NCBI RefSeq assembly: GCF_008087665.1
Contig: NZ_CP042912.1
Location: 1,302,001-1,366,000 of the forward strand
DNA length: 64,000 bases
Reading direction: 5' to 3'
DNA from: Mariniblastus fucicola
GTDB lineage: Bacteria > Planctomycetota > Planctomycetia > Pirellulales > Pirellulaceae
Shown: positions 18,221-26,130 of the stretch, piece by piece
How positions within the stretch are numbered: position 1 is the stretch's first letter
Layout: every line of letters starts with the position of its first letter
The notes under the pieces: generated by a model
The model's database searches: none
Told to the model about the DNA's origin: nothing
Seen by the model: the letters and a program-made list of their open reading frames with translations, nothing else
Translations under genes and position numbers: made by a program

Positions 18221-18871
18221 CTAATCGTCTTCCGGTTCTTCGTTGACTTTTTCCAGCTCTGTTTGAAACTTTGCGATCGCCCGATTCCACAGCTTGGTCG
18301 CCGCACCTTCGGTTCGATTCATCCGATCGCCGATCTCGCGAAACGAAAGTTGCTCAAGGTTCCTCAGCCGGATCACGTCGGCGTGCTCATCGGTCAGATT
18401 CTTCAGCAACGTATGCAGCAGTTGAATCCGCTCCTTGGAAAGCGCATTGGTTTGAGGCGTCGGTTGGGCGTCGCTTGGTTCGGCGAAAAAAAATGATTCG
18501 CTTTCTGAGTGACCGAAGGATCGCTCGCGACCGACATCGCGTTTCTGGCTGCGAAAATGTCGGTTTGCCCGCGATGACTCGTTCTGCACAATCGCGTTGA
18601 GCCAGCCGAAAAATTCAGCGCGTGTTTTCCCGCGGAATTTTTCGATTCCGTCAACCATCCGGATCAACGTGTGTTGCACGATGTCTGACGGATTGACGTT
18701 GGAGCGGATAGACAGATTAAGCTTCCGATCGGCCATCATCGTCAGGTAGCTTTGGACTTGCGTCGCCAACTCAGATTTGGCTTGCATATCTCCATCGCGA
18801 GCCTGCTCGACCAGCAGCCTTACGGTATCCAGCTCAAAATCGTCGTCTTTTTCCAAGACTCTTCCCATCAT
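18221..18871 (-). CDS. ECF-type RNA polymerase sigma factor
   Basis: About 216 residues. Region 2 is visible around residues 44-95 (NPSDIVQHTLIRMVDGIEKF, then FFGWLNAIVQNESSRANRHF) and region 4 near 160-205 (LTDEHADVIRLRNLEQLSF, then EIGDRMNRTEGAATKLW, a helix-turn-helix that reads the -35 element). The frame could start as far out as 19231, but that would run into the divergent TPR gene; the paired ATG codons at 18871 and 18868 (MMGRVLEKDDDFELDTV) give a normal sigma N-terminus. It is followed at 10 bases by the Ser/Thr kinase. The sequence style matches planctomycete kinase-linked ECF sigma factors. Confidence 0.9.
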   Translation of the reverse strand: MMGRVLEKDDDFELDTVRLLVEQARDGDMQAKSELATQVQSYLTMMADRKLNLSIRSNVNPSDIVQHTLIRMVDGIEKFRGKTRAEFFGWLNAIVQNESSRANRHFRSQKRDVGRERSFGHSESESFFFAEPSDAQPTPQTNALSKERIQLLHTLLKNLTDEHADVIRLRNLEQLSFREIGDRMNRTEGAATKLWNRAIAKFQTELEKVNEEPEDD

Positions 18872-19105
18872 TGAACCCAAGCCGCAATCGTTTCGGACGC
18901 GGAAAATCTGAAAAGTCCAGCCGTCAGTGTAATCGGTTTCAGCCCATTTTTCTCGTGATTGACGCCTGGTAAGGCTGTTTTCGCGTTTGTGTTCTGGACG
19001 AAATACGGGCAATGACAACAATGACGGCTGGATAGCGACGATTCGCTGACCACGATTACGGAAGAAATGGCGAACTGAAACTCCGCCAAACCATTTGGAG
19101 ATACG

Positions 19106-19438
19106 ATGACACCAGAGATTTTGGCGATAGAACGGCAAGTCGATCAGCTCAAGGCAGACGGGAACATTCCTGAAGCAATTGAGAAGATGAAAGAAGCCGT
19201 CGCGATTGATGACACGTTTGCTCGCGGGCACCTGACTCTGTCAGTTCTGTACGGAAAAATCGATGAGCATCTCAAGTCCGTCGAACACGCCGAACGCGTG
19301 ATCGAGCTTGAGCCCAACGACAAGTTTAACTTCGTCGCGTTGAGCGAAACTTACCGTCGAGCTTTCGAAGGAACACGCGATACAGCCTTCATTCAGAAAG
19401 CCGAGGACGCCAAAGCTCGTGGCTCAATGGGCGGGTGA
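19106..19438 (+). CDS. Small TPR protein
   Basis: A 110-residue soluble protein made of TPR-like helix pairs: LERQ-type first helix, then IPEAIEKMKEAVAIDDTFAR and EHLKSVEHAERVIELEPNDK, the second being a textbook TPR ending (LEPND). The ATG at 19106 has GGAG seven bases upstream. It is transcribed divergently from the sigma-factor/kinase operon with about 234 bases between. TPR proteins bind other proteins; the partner is unknown. Confidence 0.8.
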   Translation: MTPEILAIERQVDQLKADGNIPEAIEKMKEAVAIDDTFARGHLTLSVLYGKIDEHLKSVEHAERVIELEPNDKFNFVALSETYRRAFEGTRDTAFIQKAEDAKARGSMGG

Positions 19439-19585
19439 GGAGGAGGCTGCTAAGCCTACGAGTTCAGTTTGAACTCATTCACAAAGACTACGTAATCTCG
19501 TAGTAAAACGCACCTTTCACCACGCCAGCCGAAAAAAGCTGACAATAAATTCAGGTATTTGCCTCAATCTTCCGAATTCGGAACT

Positions 19586-19602
19586 CACAGGGACGACCTG
19601 TG
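19586..19602 (+). other. Short hairpin upstream of the cytochrome-like gene
   Basis: CACAGG and CCTGTG form a six-pair stem with a five-base loop, 62 bases before the start of the next gene, followed by TTTAA. It could be a weak terminator for the TPR gene or a leader structure; nothing distinguishes these. Confidence 0.3.
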
Positions 19603-19663
19603 TTTAATGATGGTTGAAGCAAGAGTCTCCATTTTAAATTGATTTTTCAAGGACCAGAAATCC

Positions 19664-20119
19664 ATGACTTTCCTCAAACGAATTCTGACTACCGCAGCAG
19701 CAGCGTGCTTCGTTTGTCTGCTTTTCAATAGTAGCGCCGACGCTCATGACTTTCTCAAAGATCCGCTCAAGGAACGCTACGGGCTGAAATCCGTTTCCTG
19801 TTCCGCCTGTCATCCCGGCAGCAACAAGGCGATCAACAACGCCTTTGGTCTGAAGTTCAAAACAGCCTTCAAAGGCAAGGACTACACAAAGCGTATTCAC
19901 GCTGCCAAAGACCTGAAGAAAAAAGACAAGGACGCGGGAACCAAAGCCCTTGAAGAAATCGGAACCGAAATGGTTGCCCATTTCAACGAAGTCATTGTTG
20001 AAGTTGAAAAAGAATCGATGTCCATCAAAGATCTTGCAACTGCCGGCCTGTTGGTTGGAACGAAGCTCGAGAAAGACGTCGTTGCCGAAATGGGTAAAGC
20101 TCAAGGCGTTGAAGAATAG
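19664..20119 (+). CDS. Secreted small monoheme cytochrome c-like protein
   Basis: A 151-residue protein with a clear signal peptide (ILTTAAAACFVCLLFNSSADA, cleavage probably after ADA near residue 27). One heme-attachment motif CSACH lies at residues 46-50, after which the chain is Lys-rich and helical. A distal Met ligand cannot be assigned, as only two Met residues follow in suitable places, so a redox role is likely but the heme coordination is unclear. The ATG follows an AAGGA sequence 11 bases upstream. A strong intrinsic terminator follows the stop codon, so it is probably a single-gene transcript. Confidence 0.75.
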   Translation: MTFLKRILTTAAAACFVCLLFNSSADAHDFLKDPLKERYGLKSVSCSACHPGSNKAINNAFGLKFKTAFKGKDYTKRIHAAKDLKKKDKDAGTKALEEIGTEMVAHFNEVIVEVEKESMSIKDLATAGLLVGTKLEKDVVAEMGKAQGVEE

Positions 20120-20149
20120 CCAATCGACGCTTTCTGAAAAAGTCACCAG

Positions 20150-20179
20150 CCCGTTTGCGATTTCGCAAGCGGGTTTTTT
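20150..20179 (+). terminator. Intrinsic terminator after the cytochrome-like gene
   Basis: CCCGTTTGCG and CGCAAGCGGG pair over ten positions (one G-T pair) around a four-base loop and are followed by TTTTTT. It lies 31 bases after the stop codon on the same strand. Confidence 0.88.
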
Positions 20180-20340
20180 CGTGCCCGATTCGAAGTCGCG
20201 TGGATTTGCGCGAGTAGTGTGGACCGTAAAAGCGGTTGAGCTTTCTGCTCAGTAAGGCTCTCTTGCAATTGGCGGTCGCCCAGCAGGTGGGCTACAATTC
20301 GGAATCCGATGTCCAGGCCCATCGTTGCTGCGAAGCGAAA

Positions 20341-20859
20341 ATGAATACTGAATCAAACGACGAACCACAGAAAGCTGAAAAGTCTGAAGAGCAGTTCGTT
20401 GCTGAACTGATCAGCGATTGGTCCGATTCGCAAACACCCGCCGAACAAAACTCACCGCCGCAAGGGAGTGCTACTTCGGCGATCTCGGACACTGAAATAG
20501 TCGATGCCGAAGCCGTTGTTGCTGCAACGGTCGTCCCTTCGGTTGCCTACGATCCGACGGTACTCGTTCCTCGAAAAATTTCATCCAAAAGCCCACCGTC
20601 GCCAATGGCTCACCTCGCAGCCAAAGGCGGCGCTGTCGGAGCAATCGTGCTGGGCGTGTTGTCGTTTGCCGGATCGTTTATCACGTCGTACGCAATCCTG
20701 AATTCGTTTATGGGACTTGCGTTGGGGCTGTGGGGATTGAAGTCGAACCATCGAAAGATGGCCATGGTCGGAATTCTGCTGTGTTTGATCAGCGCTTTCT
20801 TCTGCGCCGTCGAGATTTCGGGTTGGCTGCAAAGCCTGTGGCCCAATCAGGATTTGTAG
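20341..20859 (+). CDS. Small membrane protein (DUF4190-like)
   Basis: About 172 residues from the ATG at 20341. The first 90 are acidic, Ser/Thr-rich and probably disordered cytoplasmic sequence (MNTESNDEPQKAEKSEEQFV). Two or three membrane helices follow (GAVGAIVLGVLSFAGSFI, then SFMGLALGLWGLKS and MAMVGILLCLISAFFCAVEI), a layout seen in DUF4190-type proteins. An open frame continues upstream to a TTG at 20236 but has no start signal. Function unknown. It converges with the FHA-cyclase gene. Confidence 0.65.
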   Translation: MNTESNDEPQKAEKSEEQFVAELISDWSDSQTPAEQNSPPQGSATSAISDTEIVDAEAVVAATVVPSVAYDPTVLVPRKISSKSPPSPMAHLAAKGGAVGAIVLGVLSFAGSFITSYAILNSFMGLALGLWGLKSNHRKMAMVGILLCLISAFFCAVEISGWLQSLWPNQDL

Positions 20860-20897
20860 ACTGCTTCGTGCCGACAGCGGCGAGCAAGATCTCTACA

Positions 20898-22676
20898 TTA
20901 CTTGCTGCTCAATTCAATCACGCCACTGAATCCCATCGGCGGCTTGCAGTCAGCATGACTTCGGATGTACTGCAGCAAAAACTGGCTGCAAGGTTCATCG
21001 CCAAGTCCTGCCAACGTTTCGCCCGCCTCACTCCAACGCCCCGATTCAAACTTGACCAACGCATCGTCATACTTTTCCAGTATGGTTGGATCGGTTAGAT
21101 CAACAGGGACCACGCGATGGACCACCGAGGGCGTCCTCAGACCAAACGGCAGAAAGCTTCCCAGCCTCTGCAGCGTGAAATGATGCGGTTGGTCTCGCAC
21201 CTGTGTCACCGTTTCCTCATCAAGCAAAATCGAACCGCCGAACCATTTCGTCATGCCCTCGAGCCGCGACGCGAGATTCACCACCGGTCCGAACGCAGTA
21301 ACTTTCACCTGATCGCTGGTGCCAATTTTTCCCGCTACCGCCGGACCGGTCGCGATTCCGACTCCCATTTGAAAGTCCTTCAGCGGATGATCCGGGTCGG
21401 AGTTGATGCGAGCGAACTCTTTTTTAATCTGCATCGAAGCGTCGATCGCCCGAATCGCGCGATCGCTTTGATCCAACGGCCAGCCCCAAAATCCCATCGC
21501 GGCGTCACCGTGAAAGTCTCCAATCACACCGCCGTGCTCAAGAATCGAGTGCGTCATGATGCCCAGCGAATTGCTGACGCGAGAAAGTAACTCCAGCAGA
21601 TCGCCGGCCATCTGCTCCGACGCTTTGGAGAAACCGCGAAGGTCACAAAACAGCACGGAGACTTCACACTCTTTCGGAGTCAGAACGTCTTCCGGATCGT
21701 GGTCGGAGAAAGCCTCCAATACGACCGGCGAAAAGAACGATCGCAGACTCGACTGACGACGCTCCAGTCGTTGGGCTTCCAGCAAGTTCTGCAACGTCGA
21801 TCCAATCAGTTCGCAAAACTTGATGTCACCCTGCAAGTCCAGTTCGCCCGAACTCGATGCAGAATCAGACCCCGCGATTGCAGAGACCCGGTTCTTGCCG
21901 GTCACATAAATCCCCCAGCCATGCGTCGCGGTGCCGGTCAGCGGACAGACGAAAGCCCAGTCGTTATCCATGTCCATCGTGTACTCGGGACCACCGGCAC
22001 GCGTTTGGTTCCAGATGTGTTCAACGACCTGGCCTTCCTTGATCGCCTGGCTGATCAGTCGTTCGCTGGGCGAAAAATCACCGCTGGTCAAGCGGCGTCG
22101 ATCCCAATGGATGACTTCGGTCGCGGCACGACTGCCGTCTGGATGGTCTGACTGTCGAAAGATGGCGACGGACGTTGCCGATACAATGCCTTCCATCAGT
22201 GTATTTACGAATCGCGTGTACAGTTCCCGCTCGCTGCCAGAATTCGAGATTAAATCCGGCAACCGGTTTAACACCTTGATGCGCCGATCGGAATCAACAT
22301 ACTCGACATTGCTACGAAGGAACTCAGCCGTGTAGCTGCGCTGCGTCACCGGGTTGGGGACGTCGAGCGTCGGCAAAGCGACCTCGTTCGTCAACATGAA
22401 CGTTGTGCTCCCGATGACAAAGTGCTCACCGGGTTTGAGCCGGAAGGAGTCGCGTTCGGTGCCGCCGAAAAAGACAGGATTTCGCGCCGCCGCCAAACGC
22501 TCGACCAGCAGGTCTTCTTCGGTCAGCGTAATGATCGCATGGCGTCGGGAAATTTGGCTGTCCCAGTCCGCCTTCAGAGGATGGGCTTCGCGACCAAGTT
22601 CCATCGGGTGGTTGGTCTTGATTTCGACCCGCCAGCGGTTGTCCGCGCCGGGGCCTTGTGCAATAAGCTCAAACAT
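20898..22676 (-). CDS. Adenylate/guanylate cyclase with FHA and GAF domains
   Basis: About 592 residues from the ATG at 22676 (a longer start at 22724 is possible). Residues about 20-110 form an FHA domain (ELGREAHPL, then the ISRRHAII core that binds phosphothreonine). A GAF-like sensor region occupies about 125-320. The class III nucleotide cyclase domain spans about 340-520: EVSVLFCDLRGFSKASEQ with the metal-binding Asp, GDAAMGFWGWP with the second, and the GIATGPAVAGKIGTS loop. FHA plus cyclase suggests that phosphorylation by a Ser/Thr kinase (two are encoded in this window) feeds into cyclic nucleotide production; this is inference. Catalytic specificity (ATP or GTP) cannot be assigned by eye. 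Confidence 0.88.
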   Translation of the reverse strand: MFELIAQGPGADNRWRVEIKTNHPMELGREAHPLKADWDSQISRRHAIITLTEEDLLVERLAAARNPVFFGGTERDSFRLKPGEHFVIGSTTFMLTNEVALPTLDVPNPVTQRSYTAEFLRSNVEYVDSDRRIKVLNRLPDLISNSGSERELYTRFVNTLMEGIVSATSVAIFRQSDHPDGSRAATEVIHWDRRRLTSGDFSPSERLISQAIKEGQVVEHIWNQTRAGGPEYTMDMDNDWAFVCPLTGTATHGWGIYVTGKNRVSAIAGSDSASSSGELDLQGDIKFCELIGSTLQNLLEAQRLERRQSSLRSFFSPVVLEAFSDHDPEDVLTPKECEVSVLFCDLRGFSKASEQMAGDLLELLSRVSNSLGIMTHSILEHGGVIGDFHGDAAMGFWGWPLDQSDRAIRAIDASMQIKKEFARINSDPDHPLKDFQMGVGIATGPAVAGKIGTSDQVKVTAFGPVVNLASRLEGMTKWFGGSILLDEETVTQVRDQPHHFTLQRLGSFLPFGLRTPSVVHRVVPVDLTDPTILEKYDDALVKFESGRWSEAGETLAGLGDEPCSQFLLQYIRSHADCKPPMGFSGVIELSSK

Positions 22677-22938
22677 TAGTCCGCCGAACCTCTCCGTGAT
22701 TCCCGTGTCCCGCAACGAGGTCATATCCTGTTGTCAGGAACCTGCATGTGATCTATTCTGACGTCTGTAAGCCAACTCTGACACCACCAACCATGTCTGA
22801 TTTCACCTCAAAAATCACTTTTGCCGCATCAATGTTCGATTCCTAGCCGGGAATTCTGCGTGCGATTTCTTTGTGTGATTTTTTCTTGGCTGGCCAGCCA
22901 ATTTCTCGCTGGCAACTCTCTCAAAACAGGAATTTCCA

Positions 22939-24006
22939 ATGCGTGAAATGTTGGATCAAAAACTGGATCGTTACCTCGATCTCGAAAAACAAATGTCAGA
23001 CCCTGAAGTCCAGGGCAATCCGACAAAGATGGCGGCTGTCGCGCGTGAGCATGGGTCGCTGGCGAAGCTGGCCGGAAAGTACTCGCGGTACAAGGAATTG
23101 ATCGCCGAGATGGACGAGCTTCGTGAGATGGCTCAGAGCGATGATGCCGATGAACGCGAAATGGCAGAAGCTGAGATCGAATCGCTGACCGTGGAGCGTG
23201 AAACGCTGTGGGCGGGCTTGCTGGATATGACGATCGGTGGCGAAGATGCCAATCGATCGCGATGCGTGATGGAGATTCGTGCCGGAACCGGCGGCGACGA
23301 AGCGGCTTTATTCGCAGGCAATCTTTTGACGATGTACCAGAAGCATTGCGAGACCAAGGGCTGGAAGATGGAAGTCATCGATTCAAGTGCCAACGAAATC
23401 GGCGGCTTTAAAGAGGTGACGGTCGGTATCGAAGGCGAAGGCGTCTATCGTGAGCTGCAGTATGAAAGTGGTGGACATCGAGTTCAACGCGTTCCTGAAA
23501 CAGAAACCAAAGGTCGTATTCACACCTCGGCTGCGACCGTCGCGGTGCTGCCAGAGCCAGAAGACGTCGAGGTTGATTTGAAGCCGGATGACTATCGTCG
23601 GGACAACTATCGCGCCAGCGGTCCCGGTGGTCAGAAAGTCAACAAAACGGATTCAGCGGTTCGGCTGACTCACCATGAGACCGGAATCGTGGTCGCGATT
23701 CAGGATGAAAAGAGTCAGCACAAGAATCTGGCGAAGGCGTTGCGCGTTTTGAAGTCTCGCATCTACGAGCACCTCCAGCGTGCCGAAAACGCGAAACGGG
23801 CCGACGAACGAAAGTCGCTGGTCGGTTCGGGCGACCGCAGTCAGCGGATTCGCACTTACAACTTTCCGGACAACCGCGTTACCGACCACCGAATCGGTTT
23901 GACGATTTACAAGCTGGACCAGATCATCGCTGGCAACGTCAGCTTGTTGACGGATGCGTTGATCGAGCATGACCGTCAGACACTTCGCGAATCGATGGAG
24001 CAGTAG
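22939..24006 (+). CDS. prfA: Peptide chain release factor 1
   Basis: A 355-residue release factor of normal length. The tripeptide anticodon loop reads VPETE (residues about 191-195), the PxT form of RF1, which reads UAA and UAG. The GGQ catalytic loop is present ([14 protein letters not shown], about residue 230), and the domain-order landmarks [13 protein letters not shown] and [15 protein letters not shown] are intact. RF1 hydrolyses peptidyl-tRNA in the ribosome at stop codons. The ATG at 22939 follows the ribosome-binding-like AGGAA. The residue before the loop is Pro where I would expect Ala in most RF1 proteins. No prmC methyltransferase follows; the next gene is on the other strand. 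Confidence 0.97.
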   Translation: MREMLDQKLDRYLDLEKQMSDPEVQGNPTKMAAVAREHGSLAKLAGKYSRYKELIAEMDELREMAQSDDADEREMAEAEIESLTVERETLWAGLLDMTIGGEDANRSRCVMEIRAGTGGDEAALFAGNLLTMYQKHCETKGWKMEVIDSSANEIGGFKEVTVGIEGEGVYRELQYESGGHRVQRVPETETKGRIHTSAATVAVLPEPEDVEVDLKPDDYRRDNYRASGPGGQKVNKTDSAVRLTHHETGIVVAIQDEKSQHKNLAKALRVLKSRIYEHLQRAENAKRADERKSLVGSGDRSQRIRTYNFPDNRVTDHRIGLTIYKLDQIIAGNVSLLTDALIEHDRQTLRESMEQ

Positions 24007-24088
24007 ATTGTCGGCCTGCGATGAAACGTCGAAAAGCATTCGGCGTTGAGGATCGCGAATTTCTGGAAACGACCGTGCTGCGCGAAAG

Positions 24089-25804
24089 TCAATCTTTCAG
24101 CGGCAGGAATCGTCCAGCCAATCCGGCGACAACCGTCAGCCAACCCAACGCGAATGCGAACCACGCTCCCCAGCTTCGATACAACGTCGTTGTCGGGAGC
24201 GGCACGCGGACGTCGCAAATCAACGTGGCTTCCTGGCGACGTGGACCGACTTCAACCAGTCGTCCGAATTCATCAATGTGAGCGGAAAAACCGGTGTTCG
24301 CGCTAACCAACATCGGCTTCCGCATCTCAACGGCTCGTAAGACGTTGCAGGCCAAATGCAAATCCAGGCAGCTCGTGCCGAAGAACCAGCCATCGTTCGT
24401 AACGTTTACCATCGCGTCGACTTGTTCGTTCGCGGACTCCAGACTGTTGATCTGCTGCCGGACAAAATGCGGCACCGTTGACTCGAAACAAATGCTCGGC
24501 GCGATCGCAACGTCACCGATCTGCATCCGCACCGACTCCGTTCCCGCCGTCCACGAACTGAAACCTTTGAGAAAATCTTTCAGATACGGAATCCAGCGAA
24601 CGACAGGAAAGTACTCACCAAACATCACCAAATGGTTTTTGTGATACGCCACGCTGACTTTGCCGCGATCGTCGAACAACAACGCACTGTTGTAGTCGAC
24701 GTCGGCTTGCGGATCGCTCGTCCTCGAACCGACCAACAATGGCACGGCGTCGTTGAACAGGTTCGGATACCCTGTCGCCGACTCCCAGGCGAGCATCTGT
24801 TGTTCCGCGAAAAGTTCCGCGGTGTAATTCGCATCGAGATCAGAAAGAACCAGCCCGTACGGAAAACTTGACTCAGGCCACACGATCAAGTCCAGGTCTT
24901 TGGCGATCAATCGGGCCGAATGAGTCAGCTCGCCTCGTGTAAGAAACTCTTGATGAACTTCTTCTGCCGTTTTCGGCTTCAGAATGGTGTCCATCGAAGT
25001 CTGGATTAGCGCAACCTTCAGATGCTTGTGAGCTTCCGCTGATTTTCGCAATTGAGCATCCTTTGCCAGACGCTGCGATCCGAAAACGAAAACGCCGGCC
25101 AACGCGACTACGGCGATTGCGACATGAGCAAACCGTGTGGGTACGGTCGGCGACGCCGAAAGTCGGCGACAGGCAAAACTGCTGGCCACGGAAACTGCGG
25201 CCGCAACGAACATGATCGCGAAAGTGATGCCGTACGCGCCGAAGAACTCCGCAATTTGCATGCTGGTCGGGTTTCTGTACTGCGTGTGACTCAAGCAACC
25301 GATTCCGAACCCGGATAGAAAATTCACACGAACCCATTCGAGCCCCGTGAACACCAGCGGCACCGCGACGACTGTTGGCACTCGAAACCGGTGAACCAAA
25401 GTGCGGCTAATTGAGACGAACAGAGGGCCGTAGACCGAAAGGTAGGCGGCCAACGCGAACCAGCCAAACCATAGCAGCCAGATCGGCAATCGCACGAAAT
25501 GCAACATGACAAGCCAGAAAACAAGGTTCGCGATCCAGACCTGTCGCAGCAGTTTATGCGGTAAAATCGGCGATTGAATCAGCCAGACTGTGGGCACCAT
25601 CGCGATCCACGCCAGCGAGTAAATGCCCCGTCCTGGTCCAGGCATCGCCAGCCATAACATGGCCGATGAGAGCAGCGAAAAGAACAACGCCGTGAAATCG
25701 CGTCGAGTTGAACTCGATGCCGCCAGCGAATCAGCCGCTGAGGATTCTGAGCCGCGATTCTTAGAGCGTTCCTGCTTCTTTTTTCGTTTCCGTCGTTTGG
25801 CCAT
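24089..25804 (-). CDS. lnt: Apolipoprotein N-acyltransferase
   Basis: About 571 residues. After a strongly basic N-terminus (MAKRRKRKKKQERSK) and a Ser-rich linker, six or more membrane helices run from about residue 38 to 245, followed by a nitrilase-fold periplasmic domain. The catalytic triad is complete: Glu311 in WPESSFP, Lys389 in YHKNHLVMFGEY, Cys439 in PSICFES, with VTNDGWF after it. Lnt adds the third acyl chain to lipoproteins in the outer leaflet of the cytoplasmic membrane. The lipoprotein receptor in this window (9868-10968) is a possible client. Starts at 25834 or 25879 would add 10 or 25 residues; 25804 is the best ATG. Confidence 0.93.
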   Translation of the reverse strand: MAKRRKRKKKQERSKNRGSESSAADSLAASSSTRRDFTALFFSLLSSAMLWLAMPGPGRGIYSLAWIAMVPTVWLIQSPILPHKLLRQVWIANLVFWLVMLHFVRLPIWLLWFGWFALAAYLSVYGPLFVSISRTLVHRFRVPTVVAVPLVFTGLEWVRVNFLSGFGIGCLSHTQYRNPTSMQIAEFFGAYGITFAIMFVAAAVSVASSFACRRLSASPTVPTRFAHVAIAVVALAGVFVFGSQRLAKDAQLRKSAEAHKHLKVALIQTSMDTILKPKTAEEVHQEFLTRGELTHSARLIAKDLDLIVWPESSFPYGLVLSDLDANYTAELFAEQQMLAWESATGYPNLFNDAVPLLVGSRTSDPQADVDYNSALLFDDRGKVSVAYHKNHLVMFGEYFPVVRWIPYLKDFLKGFSSWTAGTESVRMQIGDVAIAPSICFESTVPHFVRQQINSLESANEQVDAMVNVTNDGWFFGTSCLDLHLACNVLRAVEMRKPMLVSANTGFSAHIDEFGRLVEVGPRRQEATLICDVRVPLPTTTLYRSWGAWFAFALGWLTVVAGLAGRFLPLKD

Positions 25805-26130
25805 CTTCCGTCCCGGCTGTTTGGAAGCCGGCATTATGACGGGGCAGCGAAACCTTCGCGATGCCAATCTGCCGAACAACTTTCCTGCATCGCCAAAATT
25901 GGCTTATCGGCATATCCGGAACCCGTCAGAAAAGCGTCACGCAGAGCCATTTTGATGGCGATGAAAAGCCGGCAGAGACTTGCAAAACAAATCATCGCCT
26001 GCGGGCAAACAACTTTCTTTCGTGCACGATCGCGTCATCAACTCGATGCGGAATTGCACTCAAGACGCGGCACGACGACCAACGAAGTCGGCCGCGTTTT
26101 TTTATTGCGCCGACGAAATTTCGGCGGACT
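25805..26130. other. Intergenic region between lnt and an acidic protein gene
   Basis: A 326-base stretch without a convincing protein gene. It contains a small hairpin (GCCAT-TTTG-ATGGC, 25946-25959) and a strong-looking rightward terminator (26065-26103) although both flanking genes run leftward. That is compatible with a small rightward RNA ending here, or with chance. Confidence 0.4.
26065..26103 (+). terminator. Rightward terminator-like hairpin between two leftward genes
   Basis: ACGCGGC (26065-26071) pairs perfectly with GCCGCGT (26091-26097); part of the loop can extend the stem, and a run of seven T follows. On the leftward strand no T tract follows the stem, so it cannot serve the adjacent coding genes as an ordinary terminator. 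Confidence 0.45.

Noticed and set aside
17173-18246. Rightward open frame (357 codons) antisense to the kinase and sigma-factor genes
   Set aside because: It lies entirely opposite two well-defined proteins with intact motifs; the translated product is low-complexity and Arg-rich.
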